From Clostridiales bacterium (GTDB lineage: Bacteria > Bacillota > Clostridia > Caldicoprobacterales > DTU083), in contig DUSN01000080.1 of NCBI GenBank assembly GCA_012842605.1, positions 111,132-175,131 on the forward strand: a DNA stretch of 64,000 nt. The letters run 5' to 3'. Shown here piece by piece: positions 36,430 through 44,370 of the stretch. The position numbers were made by a program, and so were the translations under genes. The notes under the pieces are model-generated. The model saw only the letters and a list, made by a program, of their open reading frames with translations, was not told the origin of the DNA and did not search any database. Position 1 is the stretch's first letter. Each line of letters opens with the position of its first letter.

Positions 36430-37911
36430 ATGCAAGTATTAATTGACATTTGGAGTTATTTTGCCGCAAATATCCTTACCCAGCCGGCCTATTTTATCGG
36501 CTTGATTGTACTCATTGGTTATATTCTGTTAAGAAAACCATGGTATGAGGTTTTTGCCGGTTTCATTAAGGCGACGGTAGGGTATATGATTCTGGCAGTT
36601 GGCTCCGGCGGATTGGTTAACAATTTCCGACCGATTCTCGTAGGACTGAAGGATCGATTCAACCTTGACGCTATGGTTATCGATCCATACTTTGGCCAAA
36701 ATGCCGTAACTGCAGGTGTAGGAGAGGTCTTTGGCCGGACATTCACACATGTAATGCTGCTATTGCTGATTGCCTTTGTTTTTAATATTCTTCTTGTTCG
36801 TTTCAAGAAATGGACAAAGATGAGAGCAATCTTCACAACAGGCCATGTTCAGCAGCAGCAGGCATCAACAGCTTTCTGGATGATGCTCTTCTGTTTCCCC
36901 GCATTGGGAGACACACCTCTGTTAATCATCATGGGACTTATTCTTGGACTGTATTGGGCAGTAGGAACAAACCTGACGGTTGAGCTTACCCAGGACCTGA
37001 CCGAAGGTGCAGGGTTCAGCATAGCTCACCAGCAGATGTTTGGTCTGAAGCTGTTCTCCATGCTTTCAGAGAAGCTTGGAAAGGGCAAGAACAAGTCCTC
37101 AAAGAAGCTTGAGGAACTTGAGCTTCCCGGATTCCTGTCAATGTTTAATGAAAACATCGTTGCAACTTCCATACTTATGCTTGGCTTCTTCGGAATCATT
37201 CTTTTGATTCTGGGCAAGGATTACCTGATCCAGGCAGGTTTTCTGGGAGAAGGCAAGAGCTTCCTGTTCTACATCCTCAACACATGCTTCAACTTCGCAG
37301 TTTACCTTACAATACTGCAGCTTGGAGTACGTACCTTCGTAACTGAATTGACAAACTCCTTCCAGGGTATTTCCACAAAGCTGCTGCCTGGTGCTGTACC
37401 CGGAGTTGACTGCGCAGTTGCGTACGGATTTGGATCTCCCAATGCCGTTACGATTGGCTTCCTCTTTGGTGCTCTTGGCCAGTTCCTTGCAATTATTGCA
37501 CTAATACTTCTGAAGAGCCCCGTCCTTGTAATCGCAGGGTTCGTACCGGTATTCTTCGATAATGCGACAATTGCAGTCTTCTGCAATAACAAGGGCGGTA
37601 TAAAGGCTGCTTGTATCTTCCCGTTCATAGCCGGTCTCTGCCAGGTATTCGGATCTGCATTCATTGCAAGCTTTATCGGCATGGCAGCATACGGCGGCTA
37701 CCTCGGAATGTGGGACTGGGCAGTTATGTGGCCTGTATTCACAGTAGCTATGAAGTACTTGAGCTATATCGGCGTTGCACTTATTGTAATCGTTCTTGTA
37801 GCTATACCTCAGATCCAATACTTGAGGAACAAGGAAACATACTTCCTCGTTACAGAAGATTACGAAGCTTACAGAGCCAAAAAAGAAAGCAAAATGAAGG
37901 CAGCTGTATAA
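36430..37911 (+). CDS. ulaA: PTS system, ascorbate-type EIIC permease (UlaA)
   Basis: A 493-residue membrane permease of the UlaA family with 11 or so hydrophobic segments. Family features are LTQPAYFIGLIVLIGY at the N-terminus, GFRPILVGL-type residues (NNFRPILVGL), GAVPGVDCAVAYGFGSPNAVTIGF and the PVFFDNATIAVF region. It carries ascorbate across the membrane while EIIB phosphorylates it. ATG 36430 has GGGAGG 8 bases upstream. A very stable hairpin (37932-37976) follows before the EIIB gene. Confidence 0.93.
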   Translation: MQVLIDIWSYFAANILTQPAYFIGLIVLIGYILLRKPWYEVFAGFIKATVGYMILAVGSGGLVNNFRPILVGLKDRFNLDAMVIDPYFGQNAVTAGVGEVFGRTFTHVMLLLLIAFVFNILLVRFKKWTKMRAIFTTGHVQQQQASTAFWMMLFCFPALGDTPLLIIMGLILGLYWAVGTNLTVELTQDLTEGAGFSIAHQQMFGLKLFSMLSEKLGKGKNKSSKKLEELELPGFLSMFNENIVATSILMLGFFGIILLILGKDYLIQAGFLGEGKSFLFYILNTCFNFAVYLTILQLGVRTFVTELTNSFQGISTKLLPGAVPGVDCAVAYGFGSPNAVTIGFLFGALGQFLAIIALILLKSPVLVIAGFVPVFFDNATIAVFCNNKGGIKAACIFPFIAGLCQVFGSAFIASFIGMAAYGGYLGMWDWAVMWPVFTVAMKYLSYIGVALIVIVLVAIPQIQYLRNKETYFLVTEDYEAYRAKKESKMKAAV

Positions 37912-37931
37912 TAAAGTTTATATTAGAAAAA

Positions 37932-37976
37932 GGTTTTATGCAGAGAGAAGGAGAAATCTTCTCTCTGTGTAAAACC
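37932..37976 (+). promoter_or_regulatory. Stable hairpin between the EIIC and EIIB genes
   Basis: About 19-20 consecutive pairs (GGTTTTATGCAGAGAGAA with its near-perfect complement, two G-U) around a 5-base loop. No T tract follows, so it is not an ordinary terminator. It could block exonucleases or be cut by an RNase, setting unequal levels of EIIC and the later genes. Confidence 0.6.
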
Positions 37977-38020
37977 ATATTTATGATCTAACTTTATCAA
38001 TAAAGGAAAGGTGATTTTTC

Positions 38021-38326
38021 ATGGCAAAACTGCTTGTAGCCTGCGTTAATGGTGCAGGAACCAGTCTGATGATGAAGATGACGGTTGAAAAGGTTGCAAA
38101 GGAATTGAATCTCAACGTCACAAAAATCCATCACTGCTCTCTTGCAGAAGGCAAAAGCACTGCAACCCAATACGACATCGTTTTCTGCCCGCAATCATTT
38201 ATTCACATGTATAAGGACGCAATCGAAAAAGGAGTAGACGTAGTAGGCCTGCGGAATGTACTCTCTGCTGCAGAAGTAAAGCAAAAGCTGATAGAGTCCG
38301 GACTTGCTGAAAAATATAAGAAATAA
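38021..38326 (+). CDS. ulaB: PTS system, ascorbate-type EIIB (UlaB)
   Basis: A 101-residue cytoplasmic EIIB. The phosphocysteine is Cys8 in VACVNGAGTSLMM, a P-loop typical of the lactose/ascorbate EIIB superfamily, and the AEGKSTATQYDIVFCP segment follows as in UlaB. It passes phosphate from His67 of EIIA to the incoming sugar. An AAAGGTGA site precedes the ATG. It lies 109 bases after EIIC, separated by the stable hairpin. Confidence 0.93.
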   Translation: MAKLLVACVNGAGTSLMMKMTVEKVAKELNLNVTKIHHCSLAEGKSTATQYDIVFCPQSFIHMYKDAIEKGVDVVGLRNVLSAAEVKQKLIESGLAEKYKK

Positions 38327-38341
38327 GTTGGTGTATGAAAT

Positions 38342-39193
38342 TTGGATACCCGTCAATTGAGGCAGCCTGGCAGCGGGATAAAACTGATTATATGCGATAT
38401 GGACGGGACATTGCTGAATTCCGGGCATAGAATTTCAAAACGCAGCCTTAAGGCTTTTGATGAAGCGAGAAAAGCCGGGATTCGCATAACAATCTGCTCC
38501 GGCAGGATTTATCCCATGCTGGAGGCATATGTTAAAGAATTAGATATCAAGGAGCCGGTGATCACAGCAAACGGAGCTGCGCTGGTGGACCCGTCCTCTC
38601 GTTCAGTTCTCTGGTCCTGTCCTTTACCCGGGGAAGATGCGCTGAAACTGATGGAGTACTGCAAAGCCAATCATATGGACTATTCTGCCTTGGGTATGGA
38701 AAGATGCTTTTTTTCAGGCAACAGCATAAGGATAAAAAAATTCCAGGAATATAACCGGATCGCTTCACAGGCAGGCCTGCCTGGGATGGATCTTTTATTT
38801 TTCGATGAAAATCACAATTGCATCAGCAGCATGGATGTCCTTAAGATTCTTATACATGAGTTAAGTCCGGGGGATCTTGAGGGAGCAAGGGCATTTATAC
38901 AGAACAACACCAATTTGCAGTTTACTTCATCTGAAAGCACCCTTCTTGATGTTTCAGCCAGGGGTGTGGACAAGGGTCTTGGAGTAAGGAAACTTGCGGA
39001 AATGCTGAATCTGCATAAAAGCCAGATTTGCGTATTCGGTGATTATCTGAATGACCTGCCCATGTTCAGGGAGGCGGGTTTTCCGATTGCCATGGGCAAC
39101 AGCTCAAGGGAACTGAAAAAAGCTGCCGCTCATATTACTTGTACAAATGATGAGGACGGTGTCGCTGCAGCAATTGAAAAATATATTTTATAG
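38342..39193 (+). CDS. Cof-type HAD-IIB phosphatase
   Basis: A 283-residue phosphatase of the Cof subfamily. HAD motif I is ICDMDGTLL with the nucleophilic Asp near residue 20; motif II SGR; motif III Lys; motif IV GDYLNDLPMF. Members dephosphorylate sugar phosphates and cofactors. TTG 38342 is the most likely start, although no clear ribosome site is seen; TTG 38357 is possible. Being inside the ascorbate operon suggests it removes a phosphate from an accumulating intermediate, but this is inference. Confidence 0.88.
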   Translation: MDTRQLRQPGSGIKLIICDMDGTLLNSGHRISKRSLKAFDEARKAGIRITICSGRIYPMLEAYVKELDIKEPVITANGAALVDPSSRSVLWSCPLPGEDALKLMEYCKANHMDYSALGMERCFFSGNSIRIKKFQEYNRIASQAGLPGMDLLFFDENHNCISSMDVLKILIHELSPGDLEGARAFIQNNTNLQFTSSESTLLDVSARGVDKGLGVRKLAEMLNLHKSQICVFGDYLNDLPMFREAGFPIAMGNSSRELKKAAAHITCTNDEDGVAAAIEKYIL

Positions 39194-39246
39194 CATCACT
39201 AATCAAATTGATGATTAAGCATTAATCTAATTTGGGAGCTAATCTT

Positions 39247-40290
39247 ATGAAAATTGATAAAAAGATTCTTGATAGTATTGTACGCTGCTACTGTGTAGGC
39301 AACTTAACCATTGATAATGAACTCTTTATTTTTATGGCAAGCGAGGAGGTCGGCGGCCCCTGCTATGCGTATCATGGCCCTGACTTCGAAAAAAAAGAGG
39401 CTGTGTGGGAGCAAGGCGGCGGAACCATGTCCATTATAGAGATCCCGGATACCAACGGCGAATTCCTGGCTGTGCAGAACTTTTTCCCCGGTTTCAAATC
39501 CGAGAAGGCAAAGATTGTATGGTGCAGAAGAGATCCCGAAAAAGGCTGGATCATCCATGACGTGCTTAATCTGCCATATGTCCATCGGTTTGATATAATC
39601 AAATCAGGAAGCACAAAGTGGTTTATAGGTGCAACCCTTTGCACAAGCAAGAGAGACCGGGAGGACTGGTCCGACCCAGGCAAAGTCTATGTGGGCATAC
39701 TGCCTGACGACCTCAGCCAGGGAGTTAAGGTTTGGCCGATTATGGATAATCTTCTTAAAAATCATGGGTATTGCAGGGGAACATACGAAGGAAAAGACGC
39801 CTGCTACATCACCTGCGAAAGCGGCATCTATGCATTTATCCCTCCTGCAGATACAAACGGCGATTGGTCAATTCATCACATTCTCGAAAGGCCAATAAGT
39901 GATGTTGCTGTATTTGATATCGACGGATGCGGAACTGATGAGCTTATCACTATTGAACCCTTCCATGGCAACAGGTTTATCATAAACAAAAAGTATGGAA
40001 ATGAGTACCGCGAAGTATACTCCTATCCCAATGAAATCAACTTTGCCCATGCTGTCTGGGCAGGCCTGATACGCGGTGTTCCTGCGGTCATAGGAGGCAT
40101 CAGGCGGATGAACTGCGAATTGTTCATGGTGCAGTGCAGCGATGCAGAGAAGCAGATATATAATACAACTATTATCGAAGAAGGTGTCGGCCCGAGCAAT
40201 GTAGCGGTAATAAACCAGGCGGACCGCGATATCATACTGAGTGCTAACCATACAAAGAATGAAGCGGCCATCTATATGGTAACCGACTAG
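39247..40290 (+). CDS. Beta-propeller-like protein of the ula operon, unrecognised
   Basis: A 347-residue soluble protein with no signal peptide. I do not recognise a named family. It contains repeated strand patterns with acidic turns, such as IEIPDTNGEFLAVQNFF, VAVFDIDGCGTDELITIEP and VAVINQADRDIILSANH, which resemble FG-GAP/VCBS-type blades of a propeller. Many Cys and Trp residues are present, but no catalytic motif. ATG 39247 has GGGAG upstream. It lies between the HAD phosphatase and ulaE and is translated in step with ulaE (14-base gap). A role as an auxiliary sugar lactonase, isomerase or sensor is possible; nothing in the sequence proves it. Confidence 0.55.
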   Translation: MKIDKKILDSIVRCYCVGNLTIDNELFIFMASEEVGGPCYAYHGPDFEKKEAVWEQGGGTMSIIEIPDTNGEFLAVQNFFPGFKSEKAKIVWCRRDPEKGWIIHDVLNLPYVHRFDIIKSGSTKWFIGATLCTSKRDREDWSDPGKVYVGILPDDLSQGVKVWPIMDNLLKNHGYCRGTYEGKDACYITCESGIYAFIPPADTNGDWSIHHILERPISDVAVFDIDGCGTDELITIEPFHGNRFIINKKYGNEYREVYSYPNEINFAHAVWAGLIRGVPAVIGGIRRMNCELFMVQCSDAEKQIYNTTIIEEGVGPSNVAVINQADRDIILSANHTKNEAAIYMVTD

Positions 40291-40304
40291 CGAGGTGAAA
40301 TCCC

Positions 40305-41162
40305 GTGGCCGGTAAAAAGGAATATCTTCTTGGGCTGTATGAGAAGGCAATGCCGCCGGGTCTGAGCATAAGGGAAAAGCTTTATTTTGTAAAGGAATGC
40401 GGCTTTGACTTCATGGAAATCAGCATTGACGAGACTGATGAAAAGCTGTCAAGGCTGGATTACAGCGAAGAGGAAATAAATGATATTATAAATGCAATGA
40501 CGGAATCAAATGTATATATCCGAACCATGTGCTTAAGCGGGCATCGCAGATTTCCCCTTGGTTCACACGATGAATCCATTCGCAGAAGATCTCTGGATAT
40601 AATGCAAAAGGCTGTTGAATTCAGCTATAGGCTCGGAATCCGGATAATACAGCTTGCAGGATATGATGTCTATTATGAACAAAGCGACGAAACAACAAGA
40701 AAGCTTTTTAATGAGAATCTTCAAAAATGCGTATCAAATGCTGCACTAAAAGGCATTATGCTTGGATTTGAGACCATGGAAACTCCATTCATGGATACCG
40801 TTGAAAAATCCATGAAGTATGTAAAACAGGCAGGTTCTCCGTATTTGGGCGTATATCCTGATGTTGGCAATCTTCAAAACGCAGCGGTGCTGTACGGTCA
40901 TGATATAGTGGATGACATTCAAAAGGGCAGGGGACATATATTTGCTGCGCATCTTAAGGAAACAAAACCGGGTGTCTACCGGGATATGCAGTTTGGTACC
41001 GGGCATACACAATACGAGAGGTGCGTAAAGGCCCTGTATGATATGGGTGTCCGTATTTTTACAGGTGAATTCTGGTACATGGGAGAAGATGATTTTAAGA
41101 GAACACTGTACCATGCTAATGATTTTCTGCGCAACAAGATTGAAAAAGCAATTTCTGCATGA
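40305..41162 (+). CDS. ulaE: L-xylulose/L-ribulose-5-phosphate 3-epimerase UlaE
   Basis: A 285-residue TIM-barrel epimerase interconverting L-xylulose 5-phosphate and L-ribulose 5-phosphate. LGLYEKAMPPGLSIREKL opens it and IQLAGYDVYYE, GFETMETPFMDT, GVYPDVGNL and HLKETKPGVYRDMQFGTG contain the expected metal ligands (Glu, Asp, His, Glu). Start is GTG 40305 behind GAGGTGAAA. The substrate would come from a 3-keto-L-gulonate-6-phosphate decarboxylase (UlaD), which is not in this window. Confidence 0.93.
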   Translation: MAGKKEYLLGLYEKAMPPGLSIREKLYFVKECGFDFMEISIDETDEKLSRLDYSEEEINDIINAMTESNVYIRTMCLSGHRRFPLGSHDESIRRRSLDIMQKAVEFSYRLGIRIIQLAGYDVYYEQSDETTRKLFNENLQKCVSNAALKGIMLGFETMETPFMDTVEKSMKYVKQAGSPYLGVYPDVGNLQNAAVLYGHDIVDDIQKGRGHIFAAHLKETKPGVYRDMQFGTGHTQYERCVKALYDMGVRIFTGEFWYMGEDDFKRTLYHANDFLRNKIEKAISA

Positions 41163-41177
41163 AAGGAAACAGGAATA

Positions 41178-42899
41178 ATGTTCTACAAAGGAAATCCCGT
41201 ATCAAAAGGAATTGCATTAGGTAAGGTTTACGTATACAAGCCTTATACCCCGGAAATAACCGAAAAGACTTTTGAGCCTTTCAGAATCGATGAATATTTG
41301 CAAAGATACAAGGACACAAAAGCTTCGGCAGAAATGGAACTTCAAAGGATCCATGCACTGCTTTCGGACAAAGATCCTGAAAAGGCAAAGATATTTGCTG
41401 CCCATATTGATATCGTAAACGATGTGGCAATAACAGAAGAGATCATGGACGCCATCCAGTATGATCACTTTGAGCCGGATTATGCTATAGAGACGGTTTT
41501 TTCCAAGTACATCAAAATGATATCCAAATCCAAGGATCCTGTTATCCGTGAGCGTGCAGCCGATTTTCAGGATGTAAAGAACCGCCTGATCAGAAACTGG
41601 CATGGCATTGAGGAAAGCAACCTGTCCACCCTAAGTGAACCAGTCGTTGTTGCCGCTTATGACCTGCTGCCTTCCGACACAGCTGCATTGGATCGCAAAA
41701 ACGTCATTGCAATTATAACAGAAACAGGCAGCTTTACCTCCCACTCAGCAATTATAGCAAGAAGCTATGAAATCCCTGCCATACTTGGCATACCGTCCCT
41801 TATGTCATTTATCAGGCATGGCGAAGAAGTGATTGTCGATGCAATTTCGGGAGATCTCATTACAGAACCGGGTAAGGAGCAAATTGAACAATACACCCTT
41901 ATGCGGAGCCAATATATTAAGAAAGTCCGGGAGTCGAAGGAGTATCTGGATAAGGAACCGCTTACAAAGGATGGAGTAAGAATCGATATAGGTTTGAATA
42001 TCGGTTCTGGAAATGACGAAGAGATTGGTCACTCCCAGTTTTCAGACTTTGTAGGTCTTTTCAGAACCGAATTTTTATACATGTCCGGTGACAGCATGCC
42101 AACCGAGGAGCAGCAATTTGAGGTATATAAGAATGTTTTATCCGGTTTCAAGGATAAGCCGGTTTACTTAAGGACCCTTGATATCGGTGCAGATAAAACG
42201 CTGCCGTATCTTGATCTGCCTAAGGAGGAAAACCCGTTTTTAGGGTGCAGAGGTTTGCGGCTGTGCTTTGATCAGATCAATATATTCAAGACCCAGCTTC
42301 GTGCGGCTTTGCGTGCATCAGTCTTTGGAAAGCTGTGCATCATGCTTCCCATGGTCAGCTGTATTGAGGACATTCGCAGTGCTAATGCCATAATCGAAGA
42401 AGTTAAGTCGGAGCTCAGCGAAATAGGCATACCTTTTGACAGCAATGTTAAGATCGGAGTAATGATAGAGGTTCCCTCCGCAGCTCTGATTGCTGATATG
42501 ATTGCGAAAGAAGTGGATTTTGCCTCAATAGGCACAAATGATCTCTGCCAGTATATCACTGCTGCTGACAGGCTGAATCCCAAGGTCACCCAGTATTATC
42601 AAAGCTACCATCCGGCATTGTTCCGCCTGATTGATTATATTGTCTCTTCGTTCAACAAGGCCGGAAAACCAATTTCAGTCTGCGGTGAGCTGGGAGGAGA
42701 TCCCCAGGCGATTCCGGTTCTTGTGGGTCTTGGCCTTCGGAGGCTCAGCATGAGTTCTTCGGCTGTTGCTTCCGCCAAGGCTGTGCTGTCCAACTTTACT
42801 ATGGACCAGATGAAAGAAATGGCGCAGCAGGTTAAGATGCTTCCCGCTTCTGAAGATGTTATTGAGTATCTTGTTAAAACACAGAATATAAAGGAGTAG
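41178..42899 (+). CDS. ptsI: PTS enzyme I
   Basis: A 573-residue phosphoenolpyruvate-protein phosphotransferase. It starts the phosphate chain PEP - EI - HPr - EIIA. The active His is His189 in SFTSHSAI, the same number as in E. coli; the PEP-binding barrel carries GLFRTEFLYM, LRTLDIGADK, CRGLRLCF and the catalytic Cys in SVCGELGGD. Full length and intact. Placing EI inside the ascorbate operon, after ulaE and before HPr, suggests that this may be the only or a dedicated general PTS component of the cell. Confidence 0.96.
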   Translation: MFYKGNPVSKGIALGKVYVYKPYTPEITEKTFEPFRIDEYLQRYKDTKASAEMELQRIHALLSDKDPEKAKIFAAHIDIVNDVAITEEIMDAIQYDHFEPDYAIETVFSKYIKMISKSKDPVIRERAADFQDVKNRLIRNWHGIEESNLSTLSEPVVVAAYDLLPSDTAALDRKNVIAIITETGSFTSHSAIIARSYEIPAILGIPSLMSFIRHGEEVIVDAISGDLITEPGKEQIEQYTLMRSQYIKKVRESKEYLDKEPLTKDGVRIDIGLNIGSGNDEEIGHSQFSDFVGLFRTEFLYMSGDSMPTEEQQFEVYKNVLSGFKDKPVYLRTLDIGADKTLPYLDLPKEENPFLGCRGLRLCFDQINIFKTQLRAALRASVFGKLCIMLPMVSCIEDIRSANAIIEEVKSELSEIGIPFDSNVKIGVMIEVPSAALIADMIAKEVDFASIGTNDLCQYITAADRLNPKVTQYYQSYHPALFRLIDYIVSSFNKAGKPISVCGELGGDPQAIPVLVGLGLRRLSMSSSAVASAKAVLSNFTMDQMKEMAQQVKMLPASEDVIEYLVKTQNIKE

Positions 42900-42904
42900 T
42901 GGCA

Positions 42905-43177
42905 ATGTACACAAGAAAAACTACCATCATAAATAAAACCGGCTTGCATGCCCGCCCCGCTTCAGACTTTGTCAACGCTGCGGGAAAATTCAAATCAAGG
43001 ATTACAATAAAGAATATAACCGAAGATGAAGGCCCAATGAATGCCAAGTCCATCATTCACGTTCTTTCTCTTGGTATGGGGCCTGGGACCGAGGTTGAGC
43101 TGTCTGCTCAGGGAGAAGACGAGAAAGAAGCTGTCGATTTTCTGATTGAATTAATTGATTCAGGTTTTGGCGAGTAA
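42905..43177 (+). CDS. ptsH: PTS phosphocarrier protein HPr
   Basis: A 90-residue phosphocarrier. His15 in GLHARPAS takes phosphate from EI. A Ser in MNAKSIIHVLSLG (residue 49) aligns with Ser46 of Bacillota HPr, the target of HPr kinase, so this HPr could also report carbon status to CcpA. ATG 42905 is chosen because GGAG lies 8-9 bases upstream; the upstream GTG overlaps the ptsI stop. Last gene of the ula operon, followed by a strong terminator. Confidence 0.95.
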   Translation: MYTRKTTIINKTGLHARPASDFVNAAGKFKSRITIKNITEDEGPMNAKSIIHVLSLGMGPGTEVELSAQGEDEKEAVDFLIELIDSGFGE

Positions 43178-43247
43178 ACCTCTAAGATAAAATCACCTTT
43201 CTTGAACTGTTTCCTGCAGAACAAACAGGGGGCGGTTTAAGCAAATG

Positions 43248-43284
43248 CCTGTTGATCACTTGTCTGGTCAGCAGGTGTTTTTTT
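43248..43284 (+). terminator. Terminator of the ula operon
   Basis: An 11-bp stem CCTGTTGATCA with TGGTCAGCAGG (two G-U), followed by TGTTTTTTT, 70 bases after ptsH. Confidence 0.88.
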
Positions 43285-43287
43285 GTA

Positions 43288-43325
43288 TAAAAAACTCCGT
43301 GAATGGAGTTATGCCATTCACGGAG
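43288..43325 (-). terminator. Terminator of the DUF1189 gene (minus strand)
   Basis: A perfect 12-bp stem CTCCGTGAATGG/CCATTCACGGAG. Read on the minus strand it is followed by TTTTTTAT, 60 bases after the DUF1189 stop. Confidence 0.88.
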
Positions 43326-43385
43326 CTATATCTGAATATATGTGTATGCATAAGTTTTGTATACAAGGAATCGATAGCGGGGTGT

Positions 43386-44186
43386 TTATTGTCCGGCTTC
43401 AGGGTTCTGGGTTACAGGGAGCGGTTCCGGCATGCTGGCATCAGGCATATAGTATATGCCAAGGAATACATAGGTTATAGCCACACCCCAGTAAATAATA
43501 AACATAAAGCCTGAGAGGGGATTGCCTAAAAGAGTATTGGCCAGTTTTATCAGCATAGGCAAGGTAGAAGCATATATTGCCACATTCCACTGATTTCCGA
43601 AGGTAAGCCTTTGGCGGAAAATGGAGGTGGCTATTACAGCAATTAAGGTCAGCATTAGTATGCCAAAAAGCTTGCCGGCAAAGGCGAAAATAAACCATAT
43701 AGCCAGTCCGGCTACGACTATAGCCTTAATGGCGGGCAAAAACTTAATTATCTGATCCCTGCTTATCTCCAAAGGTGCCATTAAGGAGAAGGGAGTTGTC
43801 TCGATCTTTCCCATGTTAATAACTGATATTTCGGTTTCTGTAATCAATATTCCGTTCATAATACCTTCAAAATCATCAAGTGTTGTCTGACCTGTGGTAT
43901 CGATTACCATAAGGAAACCGTCTTCTTCTATTGTATACGGCATAGGGCCGTCAAATGTAAGTATTCCGTTGGACAGGCTGAAATCCGGAACATATTCCTT
44001 CATAGCTGATTGCAGATAGTCAATAGTGCTGTTCAGCTGCGTTACTGTATAGACGTTGCCAATTAAGTAAACCAATAAGAACAAAAGGAAGATGTAAAGA
44101 AAGCTTTTGCCTCCCTTAGTCTGGGAAAGGGAATGATAAGCTCGGAAGTTCCACAGACTATTACCGAACTGCTCAAAAAGATTCAT
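43386..44186 (-). CDS. DUF1189-family membrane protein
   Basis: A 266-residue membrane protein of the DUF1189 type. One hydrophobic helix near residues 28-46, a large outside-facing loop of about 100 residues with the PYTIEEDGFLMVIDTTG segment, then four helices (roughly 150-245). Function unknown in the family; the loop plus helices resemble a membrane-associated regulator. It has its own promoter and terminator. A GGGGGG ribosome site precedes the ATG. Confidence 0.8.
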   Translation of the reverse strand: MNLFEQFGNSLWNFRAYHSLSQTKGGKSFLYIFLLFLLVYLIGNVYTVTQLNSTIDYLQSAMKEYVPDFSLSNGILTFDGPMPYTIEEDGFLMVIDTTGQTTLDDFEGIMNGILITETEISVINMGKIETTPFSLMAPLEISRDQIIKFLPAIKAIVVAGLAIWFIFAFAGKLFGILMLTLIAVIATSIFRQRLTFGNQWNVAIYASTLPMLIKLANTLLGNPLSGFMFIIYWGVAITYVFLGIYYMPDASMPEPLPVTQNPEAGQ

Positions 44187-44222
44187 AAAGTACCCCCCAA
44201 AAATTCTAATTATATTATCTTA

Positions 44223-44251
44223 AGTATATATCGTAAAAATAAAATAAACAA
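44223..44251 (-). promoter_or_regulatory. Promoter of the DUF1189 gene
   Basis: Minus-strand TTGTTT and TATACT with a 17-base spacer, about 35-65 bases before the ATG at 44186. Two copies of TGTCATTTTTT (44271-44281 and 44289-44299, plus strand) lie just upstream. Confidence 0.55.
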
Positions 44252-44370
44252 TGATTTTTCAGCAGCTAACTGTCATTTTTTACCGGACTGTCATTTTTTC
44301 AATAATTATTTAGCATATGACAGCAGGAAGTCGCCAGCCTCGCAGCGGCGGGAGTACGTCATCTGCGGGT

